DNA of 64,000 nt from Salegentibacter salarius (GCF_900168265.1 NZ_FVZF01000001.1:62001-126000), one strand, 5' to 3'. Counted from the stretch's first letter, positions 45,127 to 54,890 are shown. The notes: generated by a model from the sequence alone, not told the origin. Numbers and translations: made by a program.

Positions 45127-46860
45127 GTGAAATACTCCAAAATACCCGTTGCCAGATCTATCGTAGCGCTTTGCGTTGCTAAAAATATAAATCACGTAGT
45201 AATTTCTCCCGGCTCAAGAAATGCTCCCCTAACCATTGGGTTTACACACCATCCAGATATTAAGCCGTACAGTATTGTAGATGAGAGATGCGCGGCTTTT
45301 TACGCGTTGGGAATGGCGCAGCAGCTGCAAAAACCGGTAGCACTGGTTTGTACTTCGGGATCGGCTTTGCTCAATTATTATCCTGCAATTGCTGAAGCTT
45401 ATTATAGCGATATTCCTTTAGTAATTATTTCGGCAGACCGGCCTGTAGAGAGAATAGACATTGGCGATGGACAAACCATTAGACAGAAAAACGTTTTTGA
45501 AATTCATATTTTATATTCGGCCAATTTACATTCAGAACTCGTGTTAGATTCTGAAGCGATTGATAAGAAACTTCAGCAAAAGCAGTTTGAGTCACAAAAA
45601 CATAACGAACGGGAAGTTAATCTTGCGCTCAATAGGGCGATAGAAGGGAAGGGCCCCGTTCATATTAACGTGCCTTTTTACGAGCCTTTGTATGATTTGG
45701 TAGAGAATGTAGACGTAAATCCATTACAGATCTTACCCGAAATTAAGGAACGCACCTATACAGAAAATCAGCTGCAAGGTTATGCCGAGCTTTGGAATAA
45801 AGCGAAGCGAAAAATGGTAATAGTTGGGGTTGCACAACCTAATATTGTTGAACAGGAATTTTTAGAAAAGTTAGCCCAGGATGAATCGGTTATTGTGCTT
45901 ACCGAAACCACTTCTAATTTAAATCATCCTGAATTCTTTACTCGGATTGATACCTTGATAGGTCCAATTGAAAAAGATGAAAACAGCGAAGCATTGTTTA
46001 AAAAGCTTCAGCCTGAAATTCTGCTCACTTTTGGAGGAATGATCGTTTCTAAGAAGATCAAGGCATTTTTGAGAAATCACCAGCCACAGCAACATTGGCA
46101 TATTGATCCTAAAAAAGCTTACAACACTTTTTTTTGTCTCAATAAACATTTTGAAACTACGGTAAATTCTTTTTTTACTCATTTTTTTCCGCTTACTGAA
46201 ACAGTTAAAAGCGATTACGGAACTTATTGGAAAGAAATTAAGAGTAAACGGCAAGTTCGTCACGAAGAGTATATGGATGAAATCCCGTATTCTGACTTAA
46301 AAGCAATGCAGGAAATTGTTCCGGCTATTCCCGAGAATTATATTGTGCACCTTGGTAACAGTTCTACGATTCGGTATGCGCAATTATTTAAATGGAAAGA
46401 GAGTTTGCGAATTTTTTGTAATCGTGGTACCAGCGGAATTGACGGTAGCATTTCTACCTCAGTGGGTGCTGCTTGCGTTAAGGGCGAACCTACCTTAATG
46501 ATTTCCGGGGATCTCAGTTTTTTCTATGATAGCAATGCGCTGTGGAATAATTATATTCCTAAAAATTTCAGGATAATTATTTTAAATAATAATGGCGGCG
46601 GAATTTTTAGAATCCTTCCCGGAAATAAGAATACAGAGAATTTTGAAACTTATTTTGAAACCACGCATCAACTTCAGGCGAAATCTTTAAGTGAAATGTA
46701 TGGGTTTCAGTATTACTCGGCTAAAACTTCCGAAGAGATAGAAACACATTTAGAAAAGTTTTTTAGTAATTCCGAGAAACCAAAACTCATGGAAATTTTT
46801 ACACCACGAAAAATTAACGATGAGGTGTTATTGGAGTATTTTAATTTTATGAAATCTTAA
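45127..46860 (+). CDS. menD: 2-succinyl-5-enolpyruvyl-6-hydroxy-3-cyclohexene-1-carboxylate synthase
   Basis: 577 residues from GTG 45127 (the frame is open to 45094, but a promoter box overlaps there and the family starts near KYSKIPVARSIV). ThDP-dependent: the SPGSRNAPLT and VDERCAAFYALGMAQ segments and a C-terminal ThDP domain (GDLSFFYDSNALWN, NNNGGGIF). It adds succinyl semialdehyde units to isochorismate. Normal family length. Confidence 0.94.
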   Translation: MKYSKIPVARSIVALCVAKNINHVVISPGSRNAPLTIGFTHHPDIKPYSIVDERCAAFYALGMAQQLQKPVALVCTSGSALLNYYPAIAEAYYSDIPLVIISADRPVERIDIGDGQTIRQKNVFEIHILYSANLHSELVLDSEAIDKKLQQKQFESQKHNEREVNLALNRAIEGKGPVHINVPFYEPLYDLVENVDVNPLQILPEIKERTYTENQLQGYAELWNKAKRKMVIVGVAQPNIVEQEFLEKLAQDESVIVLTETTSNLNHPEFFTRIDTLIGPIEKDENSEALFKKLQPEILLTFGGMIVSKKIKAFLRNHQPQQHWHIDPKKAYNTFFCLNKHFETTVNSFFTHFFPLTETVKSDYGTYWKEIKSKRQVRHEEYMDEIPYSDLKAMQEIVPAIPENYIVHLGNSSTIRYAQLFKWKESLRIFCNRGTSGIDGSISTSVGAACVKGEPTLMISGDLSFFYDSNALWNNYIPKNFRIIILNNNGGGIFRILPGNKNTENFETYFETTHQLQAKSLSEMYGFQYYSAKTSEEIETHLEKFFSNSEKPKLMEIFTPRKINDEVLLEYFNFMKS

Positions 46861-46926
46861 GATTTTAAATTCGTGAAAAAACACTCATTTAAGTAACTTG
46901 TTGAGAAATAAACCAAAAACTTAATT

Positions 46927-47271
46927 ATGAGTACGAAAACCGATGAAAAAGTAGGAAAATACATCCAGGATGTAAAAGACAAAACAGGAGATGAACCCGA
47001 TGTAGATTTGTTACGAAAAGTAACCGAATCTTGTGGCCCAAGTATCTTTAGAAGTGATGCGGAAACTGTTTCCAGTTCTTCAGAATCAGAATTGGAAACC
47101 GTGAAACGCAATTTTCTTATTAAAAAGTTAGGGCTAAAAGATGATGAAAAGCTGGATGTGGGATTAAATGCTGTGATGGAAAAATATGGGAAATCTAACC
47201 GTAATAAATATCGTGCAGTAGTTTACTACCTGCTTACTAAACACTTTAAAAAGGAAAGTGTTTTTAAATAA
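46927..47271 (+). CDS. DUF2853 family protein
   Basis: 114 residues, acidic and helical, soluble. Recognised as DUF2853 by the MSTKTDEKVGKYI start and the KSNRNKYRAVVYYLL C-terminal part. Function unknown; structure solved for homologues without functional assignment. Separate transcription unit ending at the terminator at 47297. Confidence 0.8.
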   Translation: MSTKTDEKVGKYIQDVKDKTGDEPDVDLLRKVTESCGPSIFRSDAETVSSSSESELETVKRNFLIKKLGLKDDEKLDVGLNAVMEKYGKSNRNKYRAVVYYLLTKHFKKESVFK

Positions 47272-47296
47272 ACTTCAGTTTTATAAATTATATAAG

Positions 47297-47330
47297 AATC
47301 CGTTTTTCCAGTATAAAAACGGATTTTTTT
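47297..47330 (+). terminator. rho-independent terminator
   Basis: AATCCGTTTTT/AAAAACGGATT stem with a 7-base loop and T5, after the DUF2853 gene. Confidence 0.88.
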
Positions 47331-47336
47331 GTTTTA

Positions 47337-47366
47337 TTGAAAAGCCGCAAATATAAAGTATCTTTG
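47337..47366 (+). promoter_or_regulatory. promoter of the S1-domain gene
   Basis: TTG at 47337-47339, 19 bases, then TATCTTTG at 47359-47366: a textbook Bacteroidetes -33/-7 pair, 17 bases before the ATG. Confidence 0.7.
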
Positions 47367-47383
47367 CACTCAAAATATAGATT

Positions 47384-48223
47384 ATGCTTAGAATTGGCGA
47401 AAATCATACGCTTAATATTGTAAGGGAAACCGAACCCGGGCTCTTTTTAACAGATGCTGAAGGGAATGAAGTTTTACTTCCAAATAAATATATTCCTGAA
47501 ACTTTCGAAATTGGAGACGAGATAGATGTTTTTATTTACCTGGACCACGAAGAAAGACCGGTTGCCACTACATTAGAACCTTTGGTAAAGTTGGATGAAT
47601 TCGCATTTCTAAAATGTGTAGAAACCACTGAATTTGGCGCTTTTCTAGATTGGGGTCTTGAAAAACACTTGTTTGTTCCGTTTAAAGAACAGGCTTACCC
47701 TATGAAAAAGGGCGGCCGTTATCTTATTTTTTGCTATTTAGATGAGGAAACCGATCGTTTGGTAGCTTCCAGTAAAGTACACGCATTTTTAGATAATTCT
47801 GAATTAACCATAGAGCCTTTTGAGGAAGTAGATCTTATAATAAGTAATAAAAGTGATTTAGGTTATAATGTGATTATTAATCAATTGCACTTAGGCTTGA
47901 TCTATCACGACGATGTTTTTCAGGAAATAAACGTGGGTGATGAAATGCGCGGATTTATTACTAAAACACGTCCCGATGGTAAAATTGATGTGAGTTTACA
48001 AAGGCCCGGTTACAGAAGTATTGAGCCAAATGCAGATCTTATTCTCGATAAACTGAAGCAAAACGAAGGTTATCTAAACCTTACCGATAAATCTTCGCCT
48101 GAAGCAATTCACGGTCAATTGGGGATAAGCAAAAAGAGTTTTAAACGTGCTGCCGGAAATCTTTATAAGCAAAGAAAAATAGATATTAAAGACGACGGAC
48201 TTTATCTTAAAGAGGAGGCTTAG
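47384..48223 (+). CDS. CvfB/YitL-like S1 RNA-binding protein
   Basis: 279 residues. Several S1-like OB folds (about 1-60, 65-130, 145-215) and a C-terminal winged helix (HGQLGISKKSFKRAAGNLYKQRKI). CvfB proteins bind RNA and affect virulence regulators in Staphylococcus; the role here is unknown. The stop overlaps the convergent gene by four bases. Confidence 0.88.
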   Translation: MLRIGENHTLNIVRETEPGLFLTDAEGNEVLLPNKYIPETFEIGDEIDVFIYLDHEERPVATTLEPLVKLDEFAFLKCVETTEFGAFLDWGLEKHLFVPFKEQAYPMKKGGRYLIFCYLDEETDRLVASSKVHAFLDNSELTIEPFEEVDLIISNKSDLGYNVIINQLHLGLIYHDDVFQEINVGDEMRGFITKTRPDGKIDVSLQRPGYRSIEPNADLILDKLKQNEGYLNLTDKSSPEAIHGQLGISKKSFKRAAGNLYKQRKIDIKDDGLYLKEEA

Positions 48224-48699
48224 TAATAATTCCCTCTTGGCACGTAATAAGAAGACCCATAATACATTCTGCGTTGGGTTTGCCTGTGTAACGCGTTTTG
48301 ATAGATTCGCTGGTTTTGGTAATAAGGATTGGAGTTAAGCGCATCGTTATACACTTCATCATTATCTCTAATTCTGTAATTATTAGAAATCTCAAAAGCT
48401 TGAGTAGTTGTAGGTAAAGGCGTGCCAATATCTACGGTGCGTTTTTTCATATTGCGTTGCTGCTCTAGAATCCCAACCATATCTACCGTAGTACGTTTAT
48501 TTTCGTCTACATTTAGAAAATCTCCACTGGGGAGATCAAAACTTCCTTTAAAAAATTGCTGGCCAAAACTAAGGTCGCTCCAGGCCGGATCAATACTGTA
48601 ATTACTAATTTCAAAGTCAGCCATATCCCAATATTCCTGGGCAGAAACAGGAGTTATTATTAACAAGAATAAGCTTATAAACAGGAGACGAAATTTCAT
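48220..48699 (-). CDS. secreted protein of unknown function
   Basis: 159 residues with a signal peptide (cut after TPVSA) and no recognised domain. The C-terminus is rich in Tyr, Asn, Gln and Arg (YYQNQRIYQNALHRQTQRRM). Conserved in flavobacteria as far as can be judged from the look, but unproven. It overlaps CvfB by four bases, tail to tail. Confidence 0.65.
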   Translation of the reverse strand: MKFRLLFISLFLLIITPVSAQEYWDMADFEISNYSIDPAWSDLSFGQQFFKGSFDLPSGDFLNVDENKRTTVDMVGILEQQRNMKKRTVDIGTPLPTTTQAFEISNNYRIRDNDEVYNDALNSNPYYQNQRIYQNALHRQTQRRMYYGSSYYVPRGNYY

Positions 48700-48805
48700 T
48701 ATCAGGGCTTTTGTTTTTAATATAGCAAAAACAATGCAAATCTATTTGTAGTACAAAGATATTAAGATAAATTGAAAAGCTTATTTTTGAGTAAAATAAA
48801 GACTT

Positions 48806-49645
48806 ATGAGTGAAATTAACTGGAAAATTGCAAAAGAATACGAAGATCTAACTTATAAAAAATCTAATGGTGTAGCGCGAATCGCCTTTAACCGACCAGA
48901 TGTTCGGAATGCATTTAGGCCTAAAACTACGTCAGAACTTTTAGATGCCTTTCACGATGCTCATGAAGATACCTCAATTGGTTGTGTTTTACTTTCTGCA
49001 GAGGGGCCATCAACTAAGGATGGGAAATGGGCGTTTTGTAGCGGTGGCGATCAAAAAGCCCGCGGTCGCCAGGGTTATGTTGGCGAAGACGGTTATCACC
49101 GATTAAATATTTTAGAAGTTCAGCGTTTAATTCGGTTTATGCCTAAAGCCGTAATTTGTGTGGTACCAGGCTGGGCTGTAGGCGGTGGTCATAGTTTACA
49201 CGTAGTTTGTGACCTTACGCTTGCCAGTAAAGAACATGCTATTTTTAAACAAACAGATGCCGATGTAACCAGTTTTGATGCCGGTTATGGCTCAGCTTAT
49301 TTAGCTAAAATGGTAGGGCAGAAGAGAGCAAGAGAAATCTTTTTCCTCGGAAGAAATTATTCGGCACAGGAAGCTTACGAAATGGGCATGGTAAACGCAG
49401 TAATTCCGCATGATGAATTGGAAGATACCGCTTATGAATGGGCCCAAGAAATTATGGCTAAATCCCCAACTTCTATAAAAATGTTGAAGTACGCCATGAA
49501 CATGACCGATGACGGAATGGTTGGTCAGCAGGTTTTTGCCGGAGAAGTTACCCGCCTCGCTTATATGACCGATGAAGCTAAAGAAGGGCGTGATGCCTTT
49601 CTAGAAAAGAGAAAACCAAATTTTGATAAAAAATGGATCCCATAG
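48806..49645 (+). CDS. menB: 1,4-dihydroxy-2-naphthoyl-CoA synthase
   Basis: 279 residues, crotonase fold. The GWAVGGGHSLHVVCDL oxyanion loop and SFDAGYGSAYL (with the conserved Asp) are diagnostic of MenB. It cyclises succinylbenzoyl-CoA. It overlaps the downstream PH-domain gene by 13 bases. Confidence 0.96.
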   Translation: MSEINWKIAKEYEDLTYKKSNGVARIAFNRPDVRNAFRPKTTSELLDAFHDAHEDTSIGCVLLSAEGPSTKDGKWAFCSGGDQKARGRQGYVGEDGYHRLNILEVQRLIRFMPKAVICVVPGWAVGGGHSLHVVCDLTLASKEHAIFKQTDADVTSFDAGYGSAYLAKMVGQKRAREIFFLGRNYSAQEAYEMGMVNAVIPHDELEDTAYEWAQEIMAKSPTSIKMLKYAMNMTDDGMVGQQVFAGEVTRLAYMTDEAKEGRDAFLEKRKPNFDKKWIP

Positions 49646-50160
49646 CCAAAGATTTTAGCAACGAGCAGCTTGATTTAGCTTCCTTACCAAAATATGAGTC
49701 GGTGGCTTTTTCTTCAGTTTCGTCTAAATATCTTATAAAAATGAATATTCAGACGGGCATTTTAATGCTCGTCTTGTTTATTATGCTTGGTGTTTTGTGG
49801 TTTTTTCAACTAAATCAATTACAAACAGGTATTATCTTAGTCCTTATTTCAGCAGCTTTTATATTTAGGTTCTGGAATAATTATAAATTGCTACACAGCC
49901 TGGGTTATGCTGTAAGAGATAAAGATGTGGTTTACAAAAGAGGTTTTATCTTCAATAAAACAACAATAATTCCATTTAATAGGGTGCAGCACGCCTCGAT
50001 TTCAAGAGGAGTTTGGGATAAGCTTTTAGGTATTTCCAGTCTAAACATTTTTACCGCGGGTGGAAGTGGTAGCGATATCACTATTCCCGGTTTAGATCCT
50101 GAAATGGCAGTGCGATTAAAAGAAGCCATTGCGGTTAAGATCTCAAAAGATGAATTCTAA
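49633..50160 (+). CDS. bacterial PH-domain membrane protein, YdbS-like
   Basis: 175 residues. Two adjoining membrane helices (about 37-75) followed by a bPH2 domain (about 90-170) with FNKTTIIPFNRVQHA. Forms a pair with the next, larger PH protein, as ydbS-ydbT do in Bacillus. It overlaps menB and the following gene, so is co-transcribed with menB. Confidence 0.85.
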   Translation: MDPIAKDFSNEQLDLASLPKYESVAFSSVSSKYLIKMNIQTGILMLVLFIMLGVLWFFQLNQLQTGIILVLISAAFIFRFWNNYKLLHSLGYAVRDKDVVYKRGFIFNKTTIIPFNRVQHASISRGVWDKLLGISSLNIFTAGGSGSDITIPGLDPEMAVRLKEAIAVKISKDEF

Positions 50161-51667
50161 AGCATACGACAGCGCTCAACGTCAATCTATAGCAGGAATT
50201 CTACTCATCTTTGTTTCCAGCTTATATAAACTGGTTAAGATATTTTGGGCTATGGGTGCTTACTTATTATTGAGTGGCCCCAGCAAAAGTACTTTAATTT
50301 ATACAGCCATAGGCCTGGTGGTAGTGACGGGATTAACTTTAATCTACAGTTACGTCTATTACCTTAAATTCATTTTTTATATTGATTATGAGCGGGAGGA
50401 ATTCGTATTGGAAAAAGGAATTTTTTCTACTGAAAATTCAGCGATTCCTTTTGATAAGATTCAGCAGGTTTATTTTAAGCGGTCTATCCTTCAGCGGGTA
50501 ATCAATGTCTATAGCCTGGTGATAGATACCGCCGGAAGTAACCAAAAAGAAGTAGAAATAAAAGCTATTTCAGAAAATGATGCTAATAGACTTTCAGAAA
50601 TTCTTTTAAAAGCTAAATCTAAAAAAGTTGAAGAAGATCAAATAGAAGAAGAATGGGTAAAGGTCGAAGGTCCTGAAGTCTGGACGCATAAAGTTGATAT
50701 TCTTACCCTGCTTAAAATTGGAATAAGTACAAATTACCTGCGCGGTTTATCTCTTGTTTTTGCTTTTGTGGTAAGTATTTACAACAGGATAAATACTTAT
50801 TTTAAAGACAGGATTGAGGATGTTGAAGTTTATTTTAGTCAATTCTCAGGAGTACTGCAGTCCATTGGATATTTAGTGCTGCTTTTTGTAGTACTTTTAT
50901 TGCTAAGTATTACCATTACAATTGTTGAAGTTTTTATAAAGTATTATGGCTTAAAAATTCAGCAAACTAAAGACAAACTGGAAGTGGAAATGGGATTAAG
51001 GACCAATACCAAGGTGTCGCTTCAACCCAGAAGACTTCAGTTAATGCGAATTAGCACGAATCCGGTTCAAAAACGTTTTAATCTATATGAAGCTCAAATA
51101 TCCTTATCCAGCAGCGAAAATGAACTTCAGAAAAACAAAATAAAGATTCCCGGCTTAGGAAAGGAAATTGTAAAAAAGATAAAGTCTTTTCTATACAGCG
51201 AATCTTCAGAAGCTCAATTTAGAACTACTTTTAGTCCAGATAAACTATTACTCTTCCGCAAAATTTCACTGGCAATGGTCCCTGCATTGATTTTCCTGGC
51301 TGCTTGGTATTTTACTGCTTTAGTAAGCTTACAATTGTGGGCGGTTTTAGTTTTAGCTGGGTTATACGTTTTCGTCGCAATAGCCGTACAAATACTCTCT
51401 TTTAAGGCTCGAAAATTAATATTTACAGAAGATTTTTTACAAAAGAAAAGAGGTTTGTGGAATAAAACCGAAGAAACCCTTGAGTTATTCAAAATTCAAT
51501 CTATAAGTGTGAAGCAACCAATTTGGTATCGCAGACGAAATTTAGTGAATATAGTTTTTCATACCGCGGGAGGTGATCTTAAGTTTTACGCGGTTAGCAA
51601 TGATATTTTACTGTATATAAATTATGTCTTGTACAAAGCGGAAGTTGGTAAGCGAAACTGGATGTAA
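50150..51667 (+). CDS. bacterial PH-domain membrane protein, YdbT-like
   Basis: About 505 residues from ATG 50150 (a TTG at 50129 would extend it). It contains three bPH2 domains, each preceded by pairs of membrane helices (about 15-65, 200-270 and 375-415), with the repeated IPFDKIQQVYF-type motif. Paired with YdbS; in Bacillus the pair affects resistance to some bacteriocins. The role here is not known. Confidence 0.85.
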   Translation: MNSKAYDSAQRQSIAGILLIFVSSLYKLVKIFWAMGAYLLLSGPSKSTLIYTAIGLVVVTGLTLIYSYVYYLKFIFYIDYEREEFVLEKGIFSTENSAIPFDKIQQVYFKRSILQRVINVYSLVIDTAGSNQKEVEIKAISENDANRLSEILLKAKSKKVEEDQIEEEWVKVEGPEVWTHKVDILTLLKIGISTNYLRGLSLVFAFVVSIYNRINTYFKDRIEDVEVYFSQFSGVLQSIGYLVLLFVVLLLLSITITIVEVFIKYYGLKIQQTKDKLEVEMGLRTNTKVSLQPRRLQLMRISTNPVQKRFNLYEAQISLSSSENELQKNKIKIPGLGKEIVKKIKSFLYSESSEAQFRTTFSPDKLLLFRKISLAMVPALIFLAAWYFTALVSLQLWAVLVLAGLYVFVAIAVQILSFKARKLIFTEDFLQKKRGLWNKTEETLELFKIQSISVKQPIWYRRRNLVNIVFHTAGGDLKFYAVSNDILLYINYVLYKAEVGKRNWM

Positions 51668-51764
51668 AAGTCAAATTAAAACTTAATTCTCAAATAGTTT
51701 GTAAATGGCACGCAACCAAATATACTTTTCTGCATCTTATAAATAGTCACTTAAAACTGAGACT

Positions 51765-52313
51765 ATGAAGATTTCAAACTGTTTTATCCTATTTTTATTT
51801 TGTATTACTCTTTTATCTTGTTCCACGAGTGATAATGATAGAGGTGAAATTACCGGCGAAAGTGGTATTAGTTACAATGATAGTAAAACAATGTGGAAGG
51901 AATTAAAAACACAGAATGAAGAAACCTATAGCTACACCGTGAGTTTTATTTCCTAATCGGGATTTGGCAGTAGAACTACCATTACTGTAAAAGATGGCCT
52001 TTTTAGCAAAAGAGAATATCTTTATTTTGAACAGGTACTTAACGCGGAAAGCGAACTGGAAGAAGTAGAAATTGAATCATACACAGAAACCGGAGAGGAA
52101 ATCGGTAGTCACTCTGAAGGTTTTGATCCTTTGCTTATAGATGAATTATATGAAACCTGCATTTCAGAATATTTAAGGGTGAATAACGGTGAGAATGATG
52201 TTTACTTTAATACAAACGATGCCGGAATTATTTCTAATTGCGGTTTTGTTGAAAAAGGCTGTGTAGACGATTGTTTTATCGGCTTTAGAATCAGTGAATT
52301 TCAATGGCTTTAA
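51765..52313 (+). pseudogene. lipoprotein interrupted by TAA
   Basis: Signal peptide with lipobox LLSC. The frame stops at TAA 51954-51956 after SFIS, then continues in phase with no other stop for 119 codons (SGFGSRTTITVKDG ... ISEFQWL) to TAA 52311. Length and continuation resemble small secreted flavobacterial lipoproteins (DUF6174-like). The rest of the frame shows no decay, so the stop is recent or an error. Confidence 0.72.
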
Positions 52314-52330
52314 ACCTTGAATACAAGGTT

Positions 52331-52355
52331 CATCCTGAATTTATTTCAGGATCTA
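52331..52355 (+). repeat. palindromic repeat half-unit, copy 7
   Basis: Stem ATCCTGAA/TTCAGGAT with loop TTTAT, preceded by TTC and followed by CTAT. Single unit only, between the broken lipoprotein and the E1 gene. Confidence 0.75.
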
Positions 52356-52381
52356 TTATGTGAGAAAATCAAGAAATAAAA

Positions 52382-52411
52382 AATCCCCAATCTAAAGCTA
52401 GATCGGGGATT
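52382..52411. terminator. bidirectional hairpin terminator
   Basis: AATCCCCAATCTA/TAGATCGGGGATT stem with one mismatch, loop AAGC, preceded by A-rich and followed by T-rich sequence, between convergent genes. Confidence 0.75.
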
Positions 52412-52435
52412 TATATTTTAAACATTCAATAAGAT

Positions 52436-54838
52436 TTATCTTATCGCCGGATATTCCTCAGGATTAACCTCGTTAAAAATCGAGTAAACCTTTTCAAAAA
52501 TATCTTCTGCTGAAGGTTTGCTGAAGTAATCCCCATCGGTTCCGTAAGCGGGACGATGTTCCTTAGCGGTTAGTGTTTGTGGCTTACTGTCAAGGTATCT
52601 CCAGGCGTTTTGTTCGTTTAAAACCTTATCCAGAATAAATGCAGAAGCTCCACCCGGAACATCTTCGTCTATAACCAGAAGTCGGTTGGTTTTCTCTACA
52701 CTTTTTACGATATCGTGATCCAGATCAAACGGAAGTAAAGATTGTACGTCAATTACTTCAGCATTAATGCCGAATTCACTTAATTCCTCTGCAGTTTGAG
52801 CTACAATTCTTAAAGTAGAACCGTAAGAAATCAAGGTGATATCGCTTCCTTTCCGTACTGTTTCAACTTTTCCTATTGGCGTTCTAAGTTTAGGCAGGTT
52901 ACTTGGTTTTTTCTCTTTTAAACGATAGCCATTTAAGCATTCTACTAATAATGCAGGGGTATCCTGTTCTAATAAAGTATTATAGAATCCTGCAGCTTTA
53001 GTCATGTTTCTAGGTACAAGTACATACATACCTCGTACGAGATTTAAGATTCCGCCCATTTGCGAACCACTATGCCAGATTCCTTCTAAACGGTGGCCAC
53101 GAGTTCTTATAATTAGCGGCGCTTTTTGTTTTCCTTTAGTTCTATACTGAAGGGTAGCAAGATCATCACTCATTCCCTGTATAGCGTACATCACGTAATC
53201 AAGATATTGAATCTCGGCAATAGGCCTTAGTCCTCTCATTGCCATTCCAATTCCCTGGCCAAGAATAGTAGCTTCGCGAATACCAACATCGGCTACACGT
53301 AGTTTTCCATATTTATCCTGAAGTCCTTCCAATCCCTGGTTTACATCCCCAATTTCACCGGCATCCTCTCCAAAAATTAAGGTTTCAGGTTTATTTCCGA
53401 ATATTTGATCGAAATTATCACGCAAAATAATTCTTCCATCTACTTCAGCCGAATCTTCATTGTATTCTGGTAAAACTTCGACCTCCAGACCATTAGATTC
53501 TATATGTAAATGGCTGTTATAATCATTAGCCATATCTTTGTCAAAATCATTTAGCCAATCAATAAGCTTAGATTTTTCTTCAGAATCTTCTTTTCTAATC
53601 GCTCTTAAAGCTTTTCTTGCCGTAATAGCCAGATCTTTTTTAAGAGGCTCTTTATTTCCATTTAATTCTTTAGCCAATTTAACAACCGTTTCTTTTTCTT
53701 CGGTATTTTTAGCTAATTTAGAAAGTACAGAGAGTAGTTCTTTTTGCTTTGCTTTAGTAGGTTGCAGGTAATTATCCCAGGCAGCTTTTTTACCTTCCCT
53801 AACTTCGCGTTTTATTTCTTTTTCAATTTCTTCCAGCTCCGCATCGGTACTAATATTATTTTCAATAATCCATTCCCTAAGCTTCACATTACAGTCGTAC
53901 TCACGTTCCCAGGACAAACGTTTTTCATCTTTGTAACGTTCGTGAGATCCAGAAGTGGAGTGCCCTTGAGGTTGCGTGAGTTCTACCACGTGAATAAGAA
54001 CCGGGCAATGTTCTTTTCTAGCTATTTTTTCAGCTTTTTCATAAGCTTCAATCAAGGCTACATAATCCCAGCCATTAACTACAATGATCTCGTAACCTTT
54101 GTTTTCTTCATCTCTCTGGAAACCTTTTACGATCTCAGAAATACTTTCTTTAGTAGTTTGATGCTCTGCGTGAACCGAAATTCCATACTCGTCGTCCCAT
54201 ACACTTAGTACCATAGGTACCTGTAATACACCGGCGGCATTAAGGGTTTCCCAAAAATGACCTTCACTTGTACTGGCGTTACCAATGGTTCCCCAGGCGA
54301 TCTCATTTCCGTCTTCTGAAAATTTTTCAGATGAAATTCCTTCTACGTTTCTATAAATTTTAGAAGCCTGTGCAAGGCCTAAAAGTCTTGGCATTTGGCC
54401 GGCGGTAGGAGAGATATCTGCACTGGAGTTTTTTTGTTCCATCAGGTTTTTCCAGCTACCATCTTCGTTAAGACTGTGTGTGGTAAAGTGACCTCCCATC
54501 TGTCTCCCGCCAGACATTGGTTCGTTTTCCAGGTTAGAATCTGCGTATAAACCGGCAAAGAAATGTTCTATGCTAAACTGATTAATGGCCATCATAAAAG
54601 TTTGATCACGATAGTAACCAGATCTAAAATCACCATTTTTAAAAGCTTTGGCCATTGCGAGTTGTGGCACTTCTTTTCCATCGCCAAAAATTCCGAATTT
54701 AGCTTTTCCGGTAAGAACTTCCCGTCTTCCCAAAAGGCTACATTCCCGGCTGGTAACGGCTATTTTGTAGTCTGCCATTACCTGGGCCTTGAAATCCTCA
54801 AATGAAATTGAATCTTTAATTTGTGTTTCGCTTTGCAT
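52436..54838 (-). CDS. 2-oxoacid dehydrogenase E1, fused alpha and beta subunits
   Basis: 800 residues from ATG 54838 (MQSETQ). An upstream extension of 22 codons is rejected because the promoter at 54860-54890 overlaps it. The N-terminal half is an E1-alpha ThDP domain (GTIGNASTSEGHFWETLNAAG). The C-terminal half is an E1-beta transketolase domain (FGEDAGEIGDVNQG, RTRGHRLEGIWHSGSQMG). Single-chain E1 is usual in Bacteroidetes. E2, E3 and E1 specificity (branched-chain or pyruvate) are not settled by the window. Confidence 0.9.
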   Translation of the reverse strand: MQSETQIKDSISFEDFKAQVMADYKIAVTSRECSLLGRREVLTGKAKFGIFGDGKEVPQLAMAKAFKNGDFRSGYYRDQTFMMAINQFSIEHFFAGLYADSNLENEPMSGGRQMGGHFTTHSLNEDGSWKNLMEQKNSSADISPTAGQMPRLLGLAQASKIYRNVEGISSEKFSEDGNEIAWGTIGNASTSEGHFWETLNAAGVLQVPMVLSVWDDEYGISVHAEHQTTKESISEIVKGFQRDEENKGYEIIVVNGWDYVALIEAYEKAEKIARKEHCPVLIHVVELTQPQGHSTSGSHERYKDEKRLSWEREYDCNVKLREWIIENNISTDAELEEIEKEIKREVREGKKAAWDNYLQPTKAKQKELLSVLSKLAKNTEEKETVVKLAKELNGNKEPLKKDLAITARKALRAIRKEDSEEKSKLIDWLNDFDKDMANDYNSHLHIESNGLEVEVLPEYNEDSAEVDGRIILRDNFDQIFGNKPETLIFGEDAGEIGDVNQGLEGLQDKYGKLRVADVGIREATILGQGIGMAMRGLRPIAEIQYLDYVMYAIQGMSDDLATLQYRTKGKQKAPLIIRTRGHRLEGIWHSGSQMGGILNLVRGMYVLVPRNMTKAAGFYNTLLEQDTPALLVECLNGYRLKEKKPSNLPKLRTPIGKVETVRKGSDITLISYGSTLRIVAQTAEELSEFGINAEVIDVQSLLPFDLDHDIVKSVEKTNRLLVIDEDVPGGASAFILDKVLNEQNAWRYLDSKPQTLTAKEHRPAYGTDGDYFSKPSAEDIFEKVYSIFNEVNPEEYPAIR

Positions 54839-54859
54839 GAACGTTATTTTGAATAATAA

Positions 54860-54890
54860 CAAATGTAACGAAAACTTAGATTGTACACAA
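54860..54890 (-). promoter_or_regulatory. promoter of the E1 gene
   Basis: On the reverse strand TTG (54888-54890), 20 bases, then TACATTTG (54860-54867); a clean Bacteroidetes -33/-7 pair 21 bases before the MQSETQ start. Confidence 0.72.

Noticed and set aside
50129-50149. TTG start for the large PH-domain protein
   Set aside because: ATG 50150 overlaps the upstream stop in the usual coupled manner and gives the expected N-terminus.
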